A DNA stretch of 64,000 bases from Jatrophihabitans sp. (GCA_036399055.1 DASWNX010000017.1:159673-223672); one strand, 5' to 3'; positions 1-11,820 are shown, numbered from the stretch's first letter. Program-made: numbers and translations. The notes: generated by a model not told the origin, from the sequence alone.

Positions 1-20
1 ACCGGGCCCCCCGCTGCTAG

Positions 21-980
21 ATGACGGCGACCGCTCGCACGTCTGCTAACGCCATGGCACGCCCGCTGTCGCGTGACCGTAGCCGTAGCCGTCCGGCGCT
101 GGCGCCGAACCCGAACCCGTGGGTGATCGCCCACCGGGGCGCCTCCGCCGACGCCGCTGAGCACACCCTGCCTGCCTACCTGGCGGCCATCGAGACCGGC
201 GTCGACGGGCTGGAATGCGATGTCCGGCTCACTCGCGACGGTCATCTGGTGTGCGTGCACGACCGCACCGTCAACCGCACCTCCAACGGAACCGGGATCG
301 TCAGCGAGCTGGACCTGTCGGGTCTGCAGGCGTTGGACTTCCGCTCCTGGCACGACGAGCTGCCCAGCTCCCCGGACGAGCTGTTGACCGACTCGCCGTA
401 CCTGGCCGGCGTCGCCCCCGATCGCGAGGGGTTAGACAGCTGCACGGTCTTGACCCTGGAGGTGCTGCTGGGGGTGGTCGCCGACGCCGGCCGGCCGCTG
501 CGGCTGCTGATCGAGACCAAGCACCCCACCCGTTACGGCGGGCTGGTGGAGCAGGAGCTGGTCCGGCTGCTCAGGCGCTTCGGCTGGGCCGGCCGCGGTG
601 ACCCAGCGACCCCGGCCGGTGTGAACCGGGAGCTCGACGGCCATCCGGTGACGATCATGAGCTTCGCTCCGACCGCCCTGCGCCGCATCCGGCAGCTGGC
701 GCCCTCGGTGCCGCTGACCCTGCTGATGGACGGCCGCCGGATGCCCCTGCGCCGGGACGGGTCACTGCCGACCGGGGTGCGCATCGGCGGGCCGGGCATC
801 CGGTTGCTGCGCTCGGAGCCGGACTACGTCGAGCGGGCGCACCAGGCGGGCAACCGGGTGTTCTGCTGGACGGTGGACAAGCCCGAGGACGTCGAACTGG
901 TCAGCCGCCTGGGCATCGACGCGATCATCACCAACCGGCCCGCGGCGGTGCTCGCGCAGCTGCGGCCCCCCACCGGCTGA
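21..980 (+). CDS. Glycerophosphodiester phosphodiesterase family protein
   Basis: Hydrolyses glycerophosphodiesters to glycerol-3-phosphate and an alcohol, feeding lipid turnover. After a ~33-residue low-complexity start the GDPD TIM-barrel opens with the family signature WVIAHRGAS at about residues 34-42, followed by EHTLPAY, a metal-binding GLECDVRLTRDG segment and VHDRTVNRTSNGTG, which carry the conserved catalytic His and acidic metal ligands. The tail has the usual VFCWTVDKPEDV and DAIITNRP motifs that close the barrel. The 319-aa length is normal for a cytoplasmic or loosely attached GDPD; no clear signal peptide is seen. The start at 21 is the first in-frame ATG; a second ATG at 53 is out of this reading, and a shorter protein starting just before the barrel would lose nothing essential. 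Substrate headgroup cannot be read from sequence. Confidence 0.9.
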   Translation: MTATARTSANAMARPLSRDRSRSRPALAPNPNPWVIAHRGASADAAEHTLPAYLAAIETGVDGLECDVRLTRDGHLVCVHDRTVNRTSNGTGIVSELDLSGLQALDFRSWHDELPSSPDELLTDSPYLAGVAPDREGLDSCTVLTLEVLLGVVADAGRPLRLLIETKHPTRYGGLVEQELVRLLRRFGWAGRGDPATPAGVNRELDGHPVTIMSFAPTALRRIRQLAPSVPLTLLMDGRRMPLRRDGSLPTGVRIGGPGIRLLRSEPDYVERAHQAGNRVFCWTVDKPEDVELVSRLGIDAIITNRPAAVLAQLRPPTG

Positions 981-1176
981 GCCGTCCCGCGCATTCAGGG
1001 TCACATCGCTGCAAATCGGACGGACCCGGCACACACCGTTAAAACCTACGGCCCGTAACCGACAGATAGCACAAAGTCATTGGCGAGTCGAGGTATATCT
1101 GGCCACAGGCTGGGTACAAACCTGACATCAGCAGTGTCGCTCGTCGGGTGCGCTGCGCGACAGGAAAGCTGGCCAG

Positions 1177-1575
1177 ATGTCCACGCTGTGGGTCGAACAC
1201 GCCTCCAGCAGCGCCGCGATCGCTCGCCGCAGCGTGCTGGCCGCCTTCGGCGACGCGGGGGTGACCGGTGAGCCGGCCCTGGACGCGGCGCTGATCGCCA
1301 GCGAGCTGGTCGGCAACGCGGTCCGGCATGCCGCGCCGCTGCCGTGCGGCCAGCTGGCGGTGAGCTGGTCCGTCGACGACGAGGGCTACCAGATCTCGGT
1401 GACCGACGGCGGCACGGACAGCTGCGCCGCCGACATCTCGGCTCGGCTGCCCGACTGCCAGGACACCTGCGGCCGCGGCCTGCGGATCGTGGCCGAGCTC
1501 GCCGACACCTGGGGAGTGGCCGCCGAGGACAGCGGCGCCACCACCGTCTGGGCACGGGCCAGAAAGCACGACTAA
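1177..1575 (+). CDS. RsbW-like anti-sigma factor / ATP-binding protein
   Basis: A 132-aa stand-alone histidine-kinase-type ATPase of the RsbW/SpoIIAB class (HATPase_c_2), the family that binds sigma or anti-anti-sigma factors in stress signalling. The N box is visible as ASELVGNAVRHA at about residues 46-57, the G1 box as VTDGG near 84 and the G2 box as CGRGLRIVAELAD near 105-117. There is no sensor or membrane segment. It is a single gene, converging on the glutamate dehydrogenase gene with only 4 bases between the stop codons. No partner sigma factor or STAS-domain antagonist lies in the window, so its target is unknown. Actinobacteria usually carry dozens of such paralogues. Confidence 0.85.
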   Translation: MSTLWVEHASSSAAIARRSVLAAFGDAGVTGEPALDAALIASELVGNAVRHAAPLPCGQLAVSWSVDDEGYQISVTDGGTDSCAADISARLPDCQDTCGRGLRIVAELADTWGVAAEDSGATTVWARARKHD

Positions 1576-1579
1576 GGGT

Positions 1580-4500
1580 CTAGTACGCCGACCTGACCGC
1601 CGAAGACGGCAGGCCGCGCATCACCCGCAGCACCACCGAGAGCGTCGCCAGATCCACCTTGTCCCGTGACAGCGCCTCGGCGAAGGTCGCCCGGGCCCGC
1701 TCGACCCGCTCGGGATTGCGCTCGGCCCAGTTGACCAGCCGCTCAGTGGCCAGCAGCGACGGGTCGGTGTCCTTGAGCACCGAGGCCGTCACCGCCGCCA
1801 GCGCCGCGTAGACGTCGTGCCGGATCGCCGCCCGGGCCAGCGCCGACCACCGGTCATCGCGAGGCAGGTTGGTGACCGCGGAGAGGATGTCATCGACGCT
1901 CAACCGCTCCGACAGCGCAAAGTGCAGGTCGGCGACCTCGGCGGCCGACCGGTCGTTGGCGACGGCTATCTCGACCACGTCCAGCAGCAGGAACGAGGTG
2001 AGCAGGCAGGAGATCTCCAGCGCCAGCTCACGCGGCAGCCCGTGCCCGACCAGCCGGTCGACCTCGGCGTAGAGGTTCTCCCGTTCCCGGCCGCGCAGCA
2101 GCTCCGGGACCTTGGGCTTCAGCTCGGCCACAGTGGGCCCGAATCGCTCGATCTCGGCGGTCACGTCGCTGATGGGAAAGCGGACGTCCACCAGCCAGCG
2201 CACCGCGCGGTCCATCGTCCGGCGCACCTCGCGGTAGCCGACGTGCTGGGCGTCGGTGCCGACCTCGTTGTCCAGCGCCTCCAGGCTGGCCCAGATCCGT
2301 TCCAGGCCGAACACCTCGCGGACCACCGTGAAGGCCCGCGCGATCTGGGCGGGATCGGCCGAGGTCTCCTCTTGCGCCCGGAACACGAACGAGGCGCCGC
2401 CCCGGTTGATCAGGTTGTTGACCACGCAGGTGGTGATGATCTCGCGGTGCAGCGGGTGCTCGGCCAGCTGGTCGGCGAACTGCTCGGCGATGGGACGCGG
2501 AAAGTAGGACCGCAGTGACTGCTGGAACCAGGGCTCGTCGGGCAGGCTGGAGGCGCCCAGGCGCTCAGCGAGGGAGATCTTGACGTAGGCGGTCAGCACC
2601 GCCAGCTCCGGCGAGCTCAGCCCGGCGCCCTCTGCCTCACGGGCGGCCAGCTCCTTGTCGGTGGGCAGGAACTCCAGCTCACGGTGCAGCTCGCCGGCCT
2701 TCTCCAGCTCCCGGATCAGCCGCCGGTGCACCGACACCAGCGACTTCGCGCCGTGCCGGGCCACGCCGAGCAGGACGTTCTGCTCGTAGTTGTCGCGCAA
2801 CACCAGCGCCGCGACCTCGTCGGTGACCGAGGCGAGCAGGCTGTTGCGATGCGCCACGTCCAATTGCTTGGCCTGCACCGCGTGGTCGAGCAGGATCTTG
2901 ATGTTCACCTCGTGGTCTGAGGTGTCGACACCGGCGGAGTTGTCGATGGCGTCGGTGTTGATGCGCCCACCCGCCCGCGCGAACTCGATCCGGCCGCGCT
3001 GGGTGAAACCGAGGTTGCCGCCCTCGCCGACCACGCGGGCCCGTAGCTGGCTGCCGTCGGCCCGCAGCGCGTCGTTGGCCTTGTCACCGGCGTCCAGGTC
3101 AGACTCGGTGGAGGCCTTGACGTAGGTTCCGATGCCGCCGTTCCACAGCAGGTCCACCGGGGCGGTCAGGATCGCGTGGATCAGCTGGGTCGGGGTCATC
3201 TTGCCGACGCCGGCCGCGATGCCCAGCGCGGCCGCGGCCTCGGCCGAGACCTCGATGTTCTTCTGCGTGCGGGGGTACACCCCGCCGCCGGCCGACAACA
3301 GCGTGGAGTCATAGTCCGCCCAGCTGGACCGGGGCAGCTTGAACAGCCTGGCACGCTCGGCGATCGAGACGGCCGGGTCCGGGTCTGGGTCGAGGAAGAT
3401 GTGCCGGTGGTCGAAGGCGGCCACCAGCCGGATGTGGGGGGACAGCAGCATCCCGTTGCCGAACACGTCACCGGACATGTCACCGATGCCGACCACGGTG
3501 AAGTCCTGGGCCTGGGTGTCGGTGCCCAGCTCGCGGAAGTGGTACTTCACCGACTCCCACGCGCCCCGGGCGGTGATGCCCATCGCCTTGTGGTCATAGC
3601 CCACTGAGCCCCCGGAGGCGAAGGCGTCGCCGAGCCAGAAACCGCGCTCGATCGCGATCCCGTTGGCGATGTCAGAGAAGGTGGCCGTGCCCTTGTCAGC
3701 GGCCACCACCAGGTACGGGTCGTCACCGTCATAGCAGCGCGTGGCCGGCGGCTTGGCGACGTACTGGTTGCCCTCAGAATCCCGTCGGAAGTTGTCGGTC
3801 AGCTCCAGCAGCGCGGTGATGAAGCTCTTGTAGCAGGCGATGCCCTCGGCCAGCCACGCGTCACGGTCCACCGCCGGGTCAGGCAGCCGCTTGGCCACGA
3901 AGCCGCCCTTGGAGCCGACCGGCACGATCACGGTGTTCTTCACCATCTGCGCCTTGACCAGGCCGAGGACCTCGGTGCGGAAGTCCTCCCGGCGGTCAGA
4001 CCAGCGCAGCCCGCCCCGGGCGACCGAGCCGAACCGCAGGTGCACCCCCTCGACCCGCGGCGAGTAGACCCAGATCTCGAACTTCGGGCGTGGCTCGGGA
4101 AGCTCGGTGATCGCCTGCGGGTCCAGCTTGACCGCGAAGGTCTGCGGACCCACGCCCGCAGCGTCGCGACGGTAGTAATTGGTCCGCAGGGTGGCCGTGA
4201 TCAGGCTCAGCAGCGAGCGCAGGATGCGGTCCTGGTCCAGGCTGGACACCTCGGCCAGCGCCTGGTCCAGCTGAGCCCGGATGCCTTCCTGAAGCTCGAC
4301 GCCCCCCGGATCAGCCGGGTCCACCCGCTCGGGATTGAACCGGGCGTCGAACAGCTCGACCAGCAGCGCGGCGATGCCGGTGTGCTGGCTCAGGGCCTCC
4401 TCGACGTAACCCTGGCTGAAGGTGGTGCCGGCCTGCCGCAGGTACTTGGCGTAGGCCCGCAGCACGGTGGCCTGCTGCCAGGTCAGCCCGGCCCGCACCA

Positions 4501-6445
4501 CCAGGGCGTTGAACCCGTCCTGCTCGACACCGCCCTGCCAGAGCACCCGCAGGGTGTCGATCACGGCCGCCGAGCGCTCGGGTGAGAAGTCCACCCCCTC
4601 GCCGAGCTTGAGCCCGAAGTCATAGATCCAGGACGGCGTGCCGTTGGTGCGCTCGACCTCGTAGGGCCGCTCGTCGAGCACCTCGATGCCCATCAGCTCC
4701 AGCATCGGCAGGGTCCGGCCCAAGGACAGCGGGGCGCCGGTGCGGAAGATCTTGAGCCGGCGGTCGGCGGGGTCATCGGCCGCGGGGGTGTAGACCTCGA
4801 AGCCCAGGCCGTCCACATCGGGCAGCGATTCCAGCCGGCGCAGGTCGGCCACGGCCGTGGACGCGCCGAAATCCTCCTTGTACGCCTCGGGGAAGGCGCC
4901 GTCGTAGCGGCGCAGCAGCCGGTCGGCCTCCTGCTCGCCGACGCCGACCGTGAGCAGGTCGGCCAGGTCGTCACTCCACCGGCGGGTGACCTGGGCGACG
5001 GTGGCCTCGACCGCCGACCGGTCCGGATTGGGCACCTCCTCACCGGCTCGCAGCGCGATCAGGAACTGCATCCGGGCCAACCCGAGCTCCACGATCCGGT
5101 CGTCGCGGCCGATGATCTTGCCCGGCCAGCTCGCCAGCACCACCTCGCGCACCTTGCGCCGGGTCTCGGGCCCCAGCCGGTCACCGGGGAAGTAGACCAG
5201 GACGGTGACGAAGTCGCGGTTGAGATGCACCCGGGCGAACACCCCGATGCCGCCGCGCTCGGCGCGGTTGACCACCAGCTGGGAAAGCTTGAGCAGGTCC
5301 GGCGTGGGCGCCTCGAGCAACTCATCGCGAGGCAGCGTGCGCAGCGCGGCCAGCAACTGCCGGCCGGTGTGACTGTCGGCCCGGGCGCCGGAACGGTGCA
5401 GCACCTCGGCGATCCGGCGCCGCACCACCGGCACCCGGCCCACCGTGCCGTCGCTCTCGTCGGTGATCAGGCCGAGGAAGACGTGGATCTTGGAGGCCTC
5501 GCCGTCGCAGGGCGGGGCGACCACGGTGACGCAGTCATAACGGCTCGAGCGGCGCACGGTCGAGACCATCGGAGATTTGAAGATCACCAGCGGCGCGCCG
5601 GAGCGGTAGGCGGGCAGCAGCTCCAGCGGCGAGATGCTGGCCGCGCCCCGCAGCACGCCGCGCTCGTTGCTGGTCGCGGTGGCCGAGCGGGACGGGTTGG
5701 TCAGCTCGTTGGCCGAATAGGCCGCATGACCCAGGATCATGAAGTTGCCGTCGGCCAACCAGCGCAGCAGCTCGCCTGCCTCGGCCGAGGTGTCACGGTC
5801 GAACTCGCCCGGGTCGGCCTCGATCCGGTCGGCCAGCTCGCGGATCAGCTGGTAGAGGTCCGGGGCGTCGGCCACCGCGTTGTGCACGTCGGCGATCACC
5901 CGCCGCAGGTCCGCGGCCACCTGCTCGTGCTCGGAGTCGCGGATCAGGCTGGTCTCGATGTGCATCCAGGACTCAGCGGCCGAGCCTTCGGGCACCTCGG
6001 CGGTGTCCTCGAGGTCCAGCACCTTGGTGATCACCCCGTCGGCGTCGCGGCACACCACGATCTGGGGATGCAGGAAGTGCTCGATGACGTGACCGGCGCG
6101 TTCGAGCTCGGCCCGGGTCGAGTCCACCAGGTACGGCGCGTCCTCGGTGACCAGGTCGATGCTGGTGCCCTCGCCGTCGGAGTTGGCGATCCGGACGACC
6201 GTCTCGCCCGGCTTTCTGGCGCTGGCCGCCTGAAAGTGCAGGCGGGCCAGCTCGGTCAGCGCGCGAGCCGGCCGGCCGGGAAGCTGCGCCGCGGCCCGCA
6301 TCAGGTAGCGACGTAGGAACACTTCTTCGTCGGGAGGCGGTTGGCTGCCCGGCGGCGGCTCCCGGCGGGTGTCCGCGGCGGTCTGAGCCGCTGGCTGTCC
6401 GGCGGCAGGATCGATCGATCCCGCGTCCGCGGAAAGCTCGGTCAT
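1580..6445 (-). CDS. NAD-dependent glutamate dehydrogenase, 180-kDa type
   Basis: Oxidatively deaminates glutamate to 2-oxoglutarate with NAD+, mainly for glutamate catabolism. At 1621 aa it matches the large GDH-180 class known from Streptomyces and Mycobacterium, not the ~450-aa hexameric enzymes. A long N-terminal regulatory region (about residues 1-750) precedes the catalytic core, where RFGSVARGGLRWSDRREDFR, VPVGSKGGFVAKR, GDMSGDVFGNGML and GEGGNLGFTQRGRIEFA can be read. The C-terminal part is helical and family-specific. The start is set by GAGGTG about 8 bases before the ATG on the minus strand. The gene stands alone, convergent with the RsbW-like gene and divergent from the malic enzyme gene. 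Together with the malic enzyme and histidine ammonia-lyase in this window it points to use of amino acids as carbon source (inference). Confidence 0.95.
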   Translation of the reverse strand: MTELSADAGSIDPAAGQPAAQTAADTRREPPPGSQPPPDEEVFLRRYLMRAAAQLPGRPARALTELARLHFQAASARKPGETVVRIANSDGEGTSIDLVTEDAPYLVDSTRAELERAGHVIEHFLHPQIVVCRDADGVITKVLDLEDTAEVPEGSAAESWMHIETSLIRDSEHEQVAADLRRVIADVHNAVADAPDLYQLIRELADRIEADPGEFDRDTSAEAGELLRWLADGNFMILGHAAYSANELTNPSRSATATSNERGVLRGAASISPLELLPAYRSGAPLVIFKSPMVSTVRRSSRYDCVTVVAPPCDGEASKIHVFLGLITDESDGTVGRVPVVRRRIAEVLHRSGARADSHTGRQLLAALRTLPRDELLEAPTPDLLKLSQLVVNRAERGGIGVFARVHLNRDFVTVLVYFPGDRLGPETRRKVREVVLASWPGKIIGRDDRIVELGLARMQFLIALRAGEEVPNPDRSAVEATVAQVTRRWSDDLADLLTVGVGEQEADRLLRRYDGAFPEAYKEDFGASTAVADLRRLESLPDVDGLGFEVYTPAADDPADRRLKIFRTGAPLSLGRTLPMLELMGIEVLDERPYEVERTNGTPSWIYDFGLKLGEGVDFSPERSAAVIDTLRVLWQGGVEQDGFNALVVRAGLTWQQATVLRAYAKYLRQAGTTFSQGYVEEALSQHTGIAALLVELFDARFNPERVDPADPGGVELQEGIRAQLDQALAEVSSLDQDRILRSLLSLITATLRTNYYRRDAAGVGPQTFAVKLDPQAITELPEPRPKFEIWVYSPRVEGVHLRFGSVARGGLRWSDRREDFRTEVLGLVKAQMVKNTVIVPVGSKGGFVAKRLPDPAVDRDAWLAEGIACYKSFITALLELTDNFRRDSEGNQYVAKPPATRCYDGDDPYLVVAADKGTATFSDIANGIAIERGFWLGDAFASGGSVGYDHKAMGITARGAWESVKYHFRELGTDTQAQDFTVVGIGDMSGDVFGNGMLLSPHIRLVAAFDHRHIFLDPDPDPAVSIAERARLFKLPRSSWADYDSTLLSAGGGVYPRTQKNIEVSAEAAAALGIAAGVGKMTPTQLIHAILTAPVDLLWNGGIGTYVKASTESDLDAGDKANDALRADGSQLRARVVGEGGNLGFTQRGRIEFARAGGRINTDAIDNSAGVDTSDHEVNIKILLDHAVQAKQLDVAHRNSLLASVTDEVAALVLRDNYEQNVLLGVARHGAKSLVSVHRRLIRELEKAGELHRELEFLPTDKELAAREAEGAGLSSPELAVLTAYVKISLAERLGASSLPDEPWFQQSLRSYFPRPIAEQFADQLAEHPLHREIITTCVVNNLINRGGASFVFRAQEETSADPAQIARAFTVVREVFGLERIWASLEALDNEVGTDAQHVGYREVRRTMDRAVRWLVDVRFPISDVTAEIERFGPTVAELKPKVPELLRGRERENLYAEVDRLVGHGLPRELALEISCLLTSFLLLDVVEIAVANDRSAAEVADLHFALSERLSVDDILSAVTNLPRDDRWSALARAAIRHDVYAALAAVTASVLKDTDPSLLATERLVNWAERNPERVERARATFAEALSRDKVDLATLSVVLRVMRGLPSSAVRSAY

Positions 6446-6656
6446 CGCGATGTCACCTCGTTGTGACGGGCAGTGAGTCGGGCCTGATGCCTGCTCCTGA
6501 CATCACGCCTGCCTAATGGAACCACAGCGAGGGCGCCGGTCATCTGCAGCCACCTCCTGCGCGGGATCTGTAGAGCCTGCCCAGCCTAGGGGCGCCGCGT
6601 CACGTCGGGACGGTAGCTGTCGTCATGTCCGCCCCGGTGTTTGAGACGATGACCGA

Positions 6657-8102
<1,446 letters not shown>

Positions 8103-8134
8103 CTGGCCGGCAGCGATGAGTTAGTCGTATGAGT

Positions 8135-9073
8135 TCATGACGTTGGCTGGCGCCCGAGCGACCGGACGCTGTGAGGATGACCGGCGTCGGCGGCGACCGT
8201 CGGAACGATCGCTACCGGGCACTGGGATCGATGCAGCACACCGAGATTGACCGCGCCCAGCAATGGAGCCTGTAGCGGATGAATGCCACGTCGGCCGACC
8301 ACGAGCAATCGCTGGCCAGCTGCGCGGGCGACCAAGCCGGCGACCGGACGCTGCTCCAGAACAACCTGACTCACCTGCACATCCGGAAATCGCTCCCGCC
8401 ACGGCGTGAGCCTGTCATCGAGCAGGTCTTCCACTGTGGCCTGCTCAGCCGCAACGGCCTCGTAGAGCAGGCTGGCGGCGCTCATCAGATCCGGCTTCCA
8501 GCACACGACGACTTCCAGCACAGCGGTGTGTCGGCGTGCCTGGGCGAATCCGAAAGCCAGGACCGTGCTGTCGTCTTCGTCAAGGTTCACTCCCACCACG
8601 ACGCGGCCACCGCCTGCTGAGTTCTTCGGTGGTTGCTCGCCGATCACGACGACGGGGCACGGCGCACGTTCGGCCACCGCCTGTCCGGTCGAGCCGAGCA
8701 GCAGCGAACCCAGCGCGTCCAACTTGCGTGAGCCGATAACCACCAGGCTGGCTTGGCGAGCTTCAGCGAGCAGGACCGCTGCGGCAGTGCCCTCGGATGC
8801 CACACACGACACCAACAGCTGCGGACTGAGAAGTCGGCATCGGCGAGCTGCGGCGTCCAGAACCGACTCAGCCCGGGCGTGCGCCGGCGAGGCGTCGACA
8901 GCGGCAAGCCGAGTAGCCGTGGTGAACTGCCGGTCCTGGGTGCGGCTGTAGGAGTGCACGATGCGCAACGGCGCCTCACGCAGGGCAGCCTCCGCGACCG
9001 CCCAGCGAAGCGCTGCCATATCGGCGTCGATGATGTCGATCCCGACCACCACCGCACGTGCACCGTCGTTCAT
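8135..9073 (-). CDS. Tandem universal stress protein
   Basis: Two UspA domains in one 312-aa chain. The start at 9073 is chosen because GGAGG lies 4-5 bases upstream of this ATG on the minus strand; the open frame extends to 9229 without a ribosome site. Domain 1 (about 1-145) opens with VVVGIDIIDADMAALRWAVAEA; it ends with VVIGSRKLDALGSLLLGSTGQAVAERAPCPVVVI, which includes the G-2X-G-9X-G-S/T ATP-binding signature in slightly altered form. Domain 2 (about 150-300) has VVVGVNLDEDDSTVLAFGFAQA and VVGRRGIHPLQAPLLGAVNLGVLHRSQCPVAIVP, where the phosphate-binding Ser/Thr is less clear. Divergently transcribed from the P-type ATPase, a pairing seen in stress or dormancy regulons. Codon third positions look less GC-rich than in neighbours (visual impression). 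Confidence 0.9.
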   Translation of the reverse strand: MNDGARAVVVGIDIIDADMAALRWAVAEAALREAPLRIVHSYSRTQDRQFTTATRLAAVDASPAHARAESVLDAAARRCRLLSPQLLVSCVASEGTAAAVLLAEARQASLVVIGSRKLDALGSLLLGSTGQAVAERAPCPVVVIGEQPPKNSAGGGRVVVGVNLDEDDSTVLAFGFAQARRHTAVLEVVVCWKPDLMSAASLLYEAVAAEQATVEDLLDDRLTPWRERFPDVQVSQVVLEQRPVAGLVARAAGQRLLVVGRRGIHPLQAPLLGAVNLGVLHRSQCPVAIVPTVAADAGHPHSVRSLGRQPTS

Positions 9074-9303
9074 CGATCCTCCTGCCAGATGTCTGAGCGA
9101 CCGTCCTCTTGCGACGAGTCGTTCTCGAGTTCGATCCCAGAACAAGTCCACAACGGTTCTGCCTGCCGCGGTAGGGGCCAAGGTCCCGGTCCTGCGTCGC
9201 CGACTGTGAGTTGCCAGGCGTGGGACCATCCGATCATGGGAATCGTCCGGGCTGGTAGGCGCCGAAGGCTGGCGACTCCCGCGCGGGGCGGCGCCGAATC
9301 TAC

Positions 9304-11820
9304 ATGACCGATGCCGGTTTGGCCCCGATTGCCCTGATCGGGGAGCCTGTCGGGCCGGTGCGGCCGACCGTGGCCGAGTTCCTCACCCCGCATTCGGGTC
9401 TGAGTGGCGCCGAAGTCGCTGAGCGCGTGGCCCGCGGGCAGGCCAACGTCACCGATTCGCGCACGAGCCGCACAATCGGCGAGATCGTGCGGTCCAACGT
9501 CCTCACCGTCTTCAACGCCCTGCTCGTGACGCTGTTCGTCGTCATCCTCTTCACCGGACGGTGGCAGAACGGACTCTTCGGCCTGGTCATCATCGCGAAT
9601 GCAGCGATCGGCATCGTGCAGGAGTCGCGGGCCAAACGAACCCTCGACAGGCTGGCAGTGCTCAACGCACCGCACGCGCGCGTAGTTCGCGATGGCGTGC
9701 CTGCGGCCGAGGTCGCGGTGGCCGAGGTGGTTCTGGATGACCTGCTCGTGGTGCAGGCCGGTGATCAGGTGCCGGCAGACGGAACGCTGCGTGAATCCTC
9801 CGGGCTGGAGATCGACGAGTCGCTGCTGACCGGCGAGTCCGAGCCGGTGGCGAAGGTGGCAGGCGACCACGTGCGGTCAGGATCGATCGTCGTCGCAGGT
9901 CAAGGACAGTTCCAAGCCACCGCGGTAGGCGCGGATGCCTACGTCACCAGACTGACGGCCGAGGCCCGTCGCTACAGGGTGACGCACTCGGAACTGGTCT
10001 CCGGCACGAACCGCCTGCTGAGGTGGATCTCTGTCGCCCTCGCGGTGATGGCGCCGCTGTTGGTCTGGAGTCAGTTCGGTAGCGCCGACAACCACGGGTG
10101 GCGCGATGCCGTGACCGGAACGGTGGCGGCGCTGGTAGGCATGGTGCCTGAGGGACTGGTGCTGCTCACCAGCCTGGCATTCATGATCGCCACGCTGAGC
10201 CTGGCCCGCAGGTCCACGCTGGTGCAGGAACTGCCTGCGGTTGAGGCGCTGGCCCGCGTCGACGTGATCTGCCTCGACAAGACCGGCACGCTCACCTACG
10301 GCGACATCCGCTTCGACCGGTTGGAGGTGTGTCCGGGCGCCGACGACATCGCCGTTCGGGCCGCGCTTTCGCTGCTGACGCGGGCCGATGACGCGAACGC
10401 GACCGCGGCTGCGTTGTCGGCGGTATTCACAGACGACAGTTGGCAGCCGGCTAACGTCATCCCGTTCTCCTCTGCACGCAAATGGTCGGCCATATCGGTG
10501 GATGAGCACGGAAGTTGGATTCTCGGGGCGCCGGAGATGGTCCTGCACACCCCGACCAGTCCTGCCCAAGTCGACGCACGCGCGCACGCAGACACCCTTG
10601 CCGCGGCCGGCTCCCGCGTGCTGCTGCTGGCGGCTACCGGCTCCGAGGAAGGCCTCAGCAGCGATGCGGGGCTGCCCAAGGACGTGCGACCCGCGGCGCT
10701 CGTCGTGCTGGCTGAGCATGTCCGCGAAGACGCCGAGGCCACGCTGCGCTACTTCACCGAACAAGGCGTCGGGATCAAAGTCCTCTCTGGTGACAACCCG
10801 CGCACCGTCGGCGCGGTCGCCGCGGCACTGCACCTACCAGGAGTCGGTAGCGCCGCAGATGCCGTCGACGCCCGCACCCTGCCCGAGGACCTGGACGAAC
10901 TGGCGGCGGTGCTCGACACCCACAGCGTCTTCGGTCGAGTCACCCCGCACCAGAAACGGGCCGTCGTGCAGGCATTGCGACGTCAGGGGCACGTCGTGGC
11001 GATGACCGGCGACGGCGTCAACGACGCGCTCGCGCTCAAAGACGCCGACATCGGCATCGCGATGGGCAACGGCACGCCCGCCACCCGGGCCGTCGCCCAG
11101 ATCGTCCTGCTCGACGGAAGCTTCGCGCACCTACCCGACGTCGTCGGTGAAGGACGCCGGGTCATCGCCAATATCGAGCGGGCGGCGAGCCTGTTCCTGG
11201 TCAAGAACATCTACGCCCTGGTACTGGCCATCATCGTCACCTTCACCCAGGACGCCTACCCGTTGGCGCCGATCCAGCTGACATTGATCTCCGCCGTCAC
11301 GATCGGGATACCAGGCTTCGCGCTGGCGTTGGGCCCAAACAACCGTCGGTACCGGCCCGGCTACCTGCGTCGAGTGCTGCGCTTCGCGATTCCGACCGGC
11401 ATTGTCACCGGAGCCTGCGCCTACCTCGGCTATCAATCAACAAGGCTGATCGATCACGGTGCGGAGGTGGCCGAGGCGCGCACCACCGCCACGCTCACCG
11501 TGCTGATTGTGTCACTGTGGACGCTGCTCGTCCTGGCCCGCCCACTCGCCGGCTGGAAACTGGCCCTTGTCGCGAGCCTGGGCGCCGCCGTCGCCCTCAT
11601 CGTAGCCATACCGGCCCTCGGGCACGGCGTGTTCCTGCTCGACGTGACGCCCCTGCGCCTGGCTATCGCGGGCATCATCGGCGCCGTGGGGGCGGTGCTC
11701 GTCGAGCTCACCCACCGCAGCATCACCCTGTTGGTCCGGCTGGGCAGCGATCGCGGCGATGGGTCGCCAGCGAGAACCACCGAGCCAGTGATCGTCACTG
11801 ACGTCTCATCTCCCGCTTGA
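9304..11820 (+). CDS. ctpE: CtpE-like cation-transporting P-type ATPase
   Basis: A P-type ATPase of 838 aa that pumps cations across the membrane with ATP. The actuator TGES lies at residues 176-179, the phosphorylation motif DKTGT starts at D325, and TGDGVNDALALKDADIG is the hinge motif. In the fourth membrane helix VPEGLVLLTS (about 281-290) replaces the CPC or CPX of heavy-metal pumps, placing it among the Ca-type pumps. The text closely resembles mycobacterial CtpE as I remember it (EIDESLLTGE, DKTGTLT and VQELPA segments), a calcium transporter; the ion is therefore inference. There is no N-terminal metal-binding domain. It ends with a four-helix C-terminal bundle and a short charged tail. 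The start at ATG 9304 has no strong ribosome site, so a slightly different start is possible. Confidence 0.85.
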   Translation: MTDAGLAPIALIGEPVGPVRPTVAEFLTPHSGLSGAEVAERVARGQANVTDSRTSRTIGEIVRSNVLTVFNALLVTLFVVILFTGRWQNGLFGLVIIANAAIGIVQESRAKRTLDRLAVLNAPHARVVRDGVPAAEVAVAEVVLDDLLVVQAGDQVPADGTLRESSGLEIDESLLTGESEPVAKVAGDHVRSGSIVVAGQGQFQATAVGADAYVTRLTAEARRYRVTHSELVSGTNRLLRWISVALAVMAPLLVWSQFGSADNHGWRDAVTGTVAALVGMVPEGLVLLTSLAFMIATLSLARRSTLVQELPAVEALARVDVICLDKTGTLTYGDIRFDRLEVCPGADDIAVRAALSLLTRADDANATAAALSAVFTDDSWQPANVIPFSSARKWSAISVDEHGSWILGAPEMVLHTPTSPAQVDARAHADTLAAAGSRVLLLAATGSEEGLSSDAGLPKDVRPAALVVLAEHVREDAEATLRYFTEQGVGIKVLSGDNPRTVGAVAAALHLPGVGSAADAVDARTLPEDLDELAAVLDTHSVFGRVTPHQKRAVVQALRRQGHVVAMTGDGVNDALALKDADIGIAMGNGTPATRAVAQIVLLDGSFAHLPDVVGEGRRVIANIERAASLFLVKNIYALVLAIIVTFTQDAYPLAPIQLTLISAVTIGIPGFALALGPNNRRYRPGYLRRVLRFAIPTGIVTGACAYLGYQSTRLIDHGAEVAEARTTATLTVLIVSLWTLLVLARPLAGWKLALVASLGAAVALIVAIPALGHGVFLLDVTPLRLAIAGIIGAVGAVLVELTHRSITLLVRLGSDRGDGSPARTTEPVIVTDVSSPA

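Noticed and set aside
9205-9260. A DosR-like palindrome in the USP/P-type ATPase divergent promoter
   Set aside because: GGGACC and a loose inverted repeat are present, but spacing and core do not match the 20-bp DosR consensus well enough.
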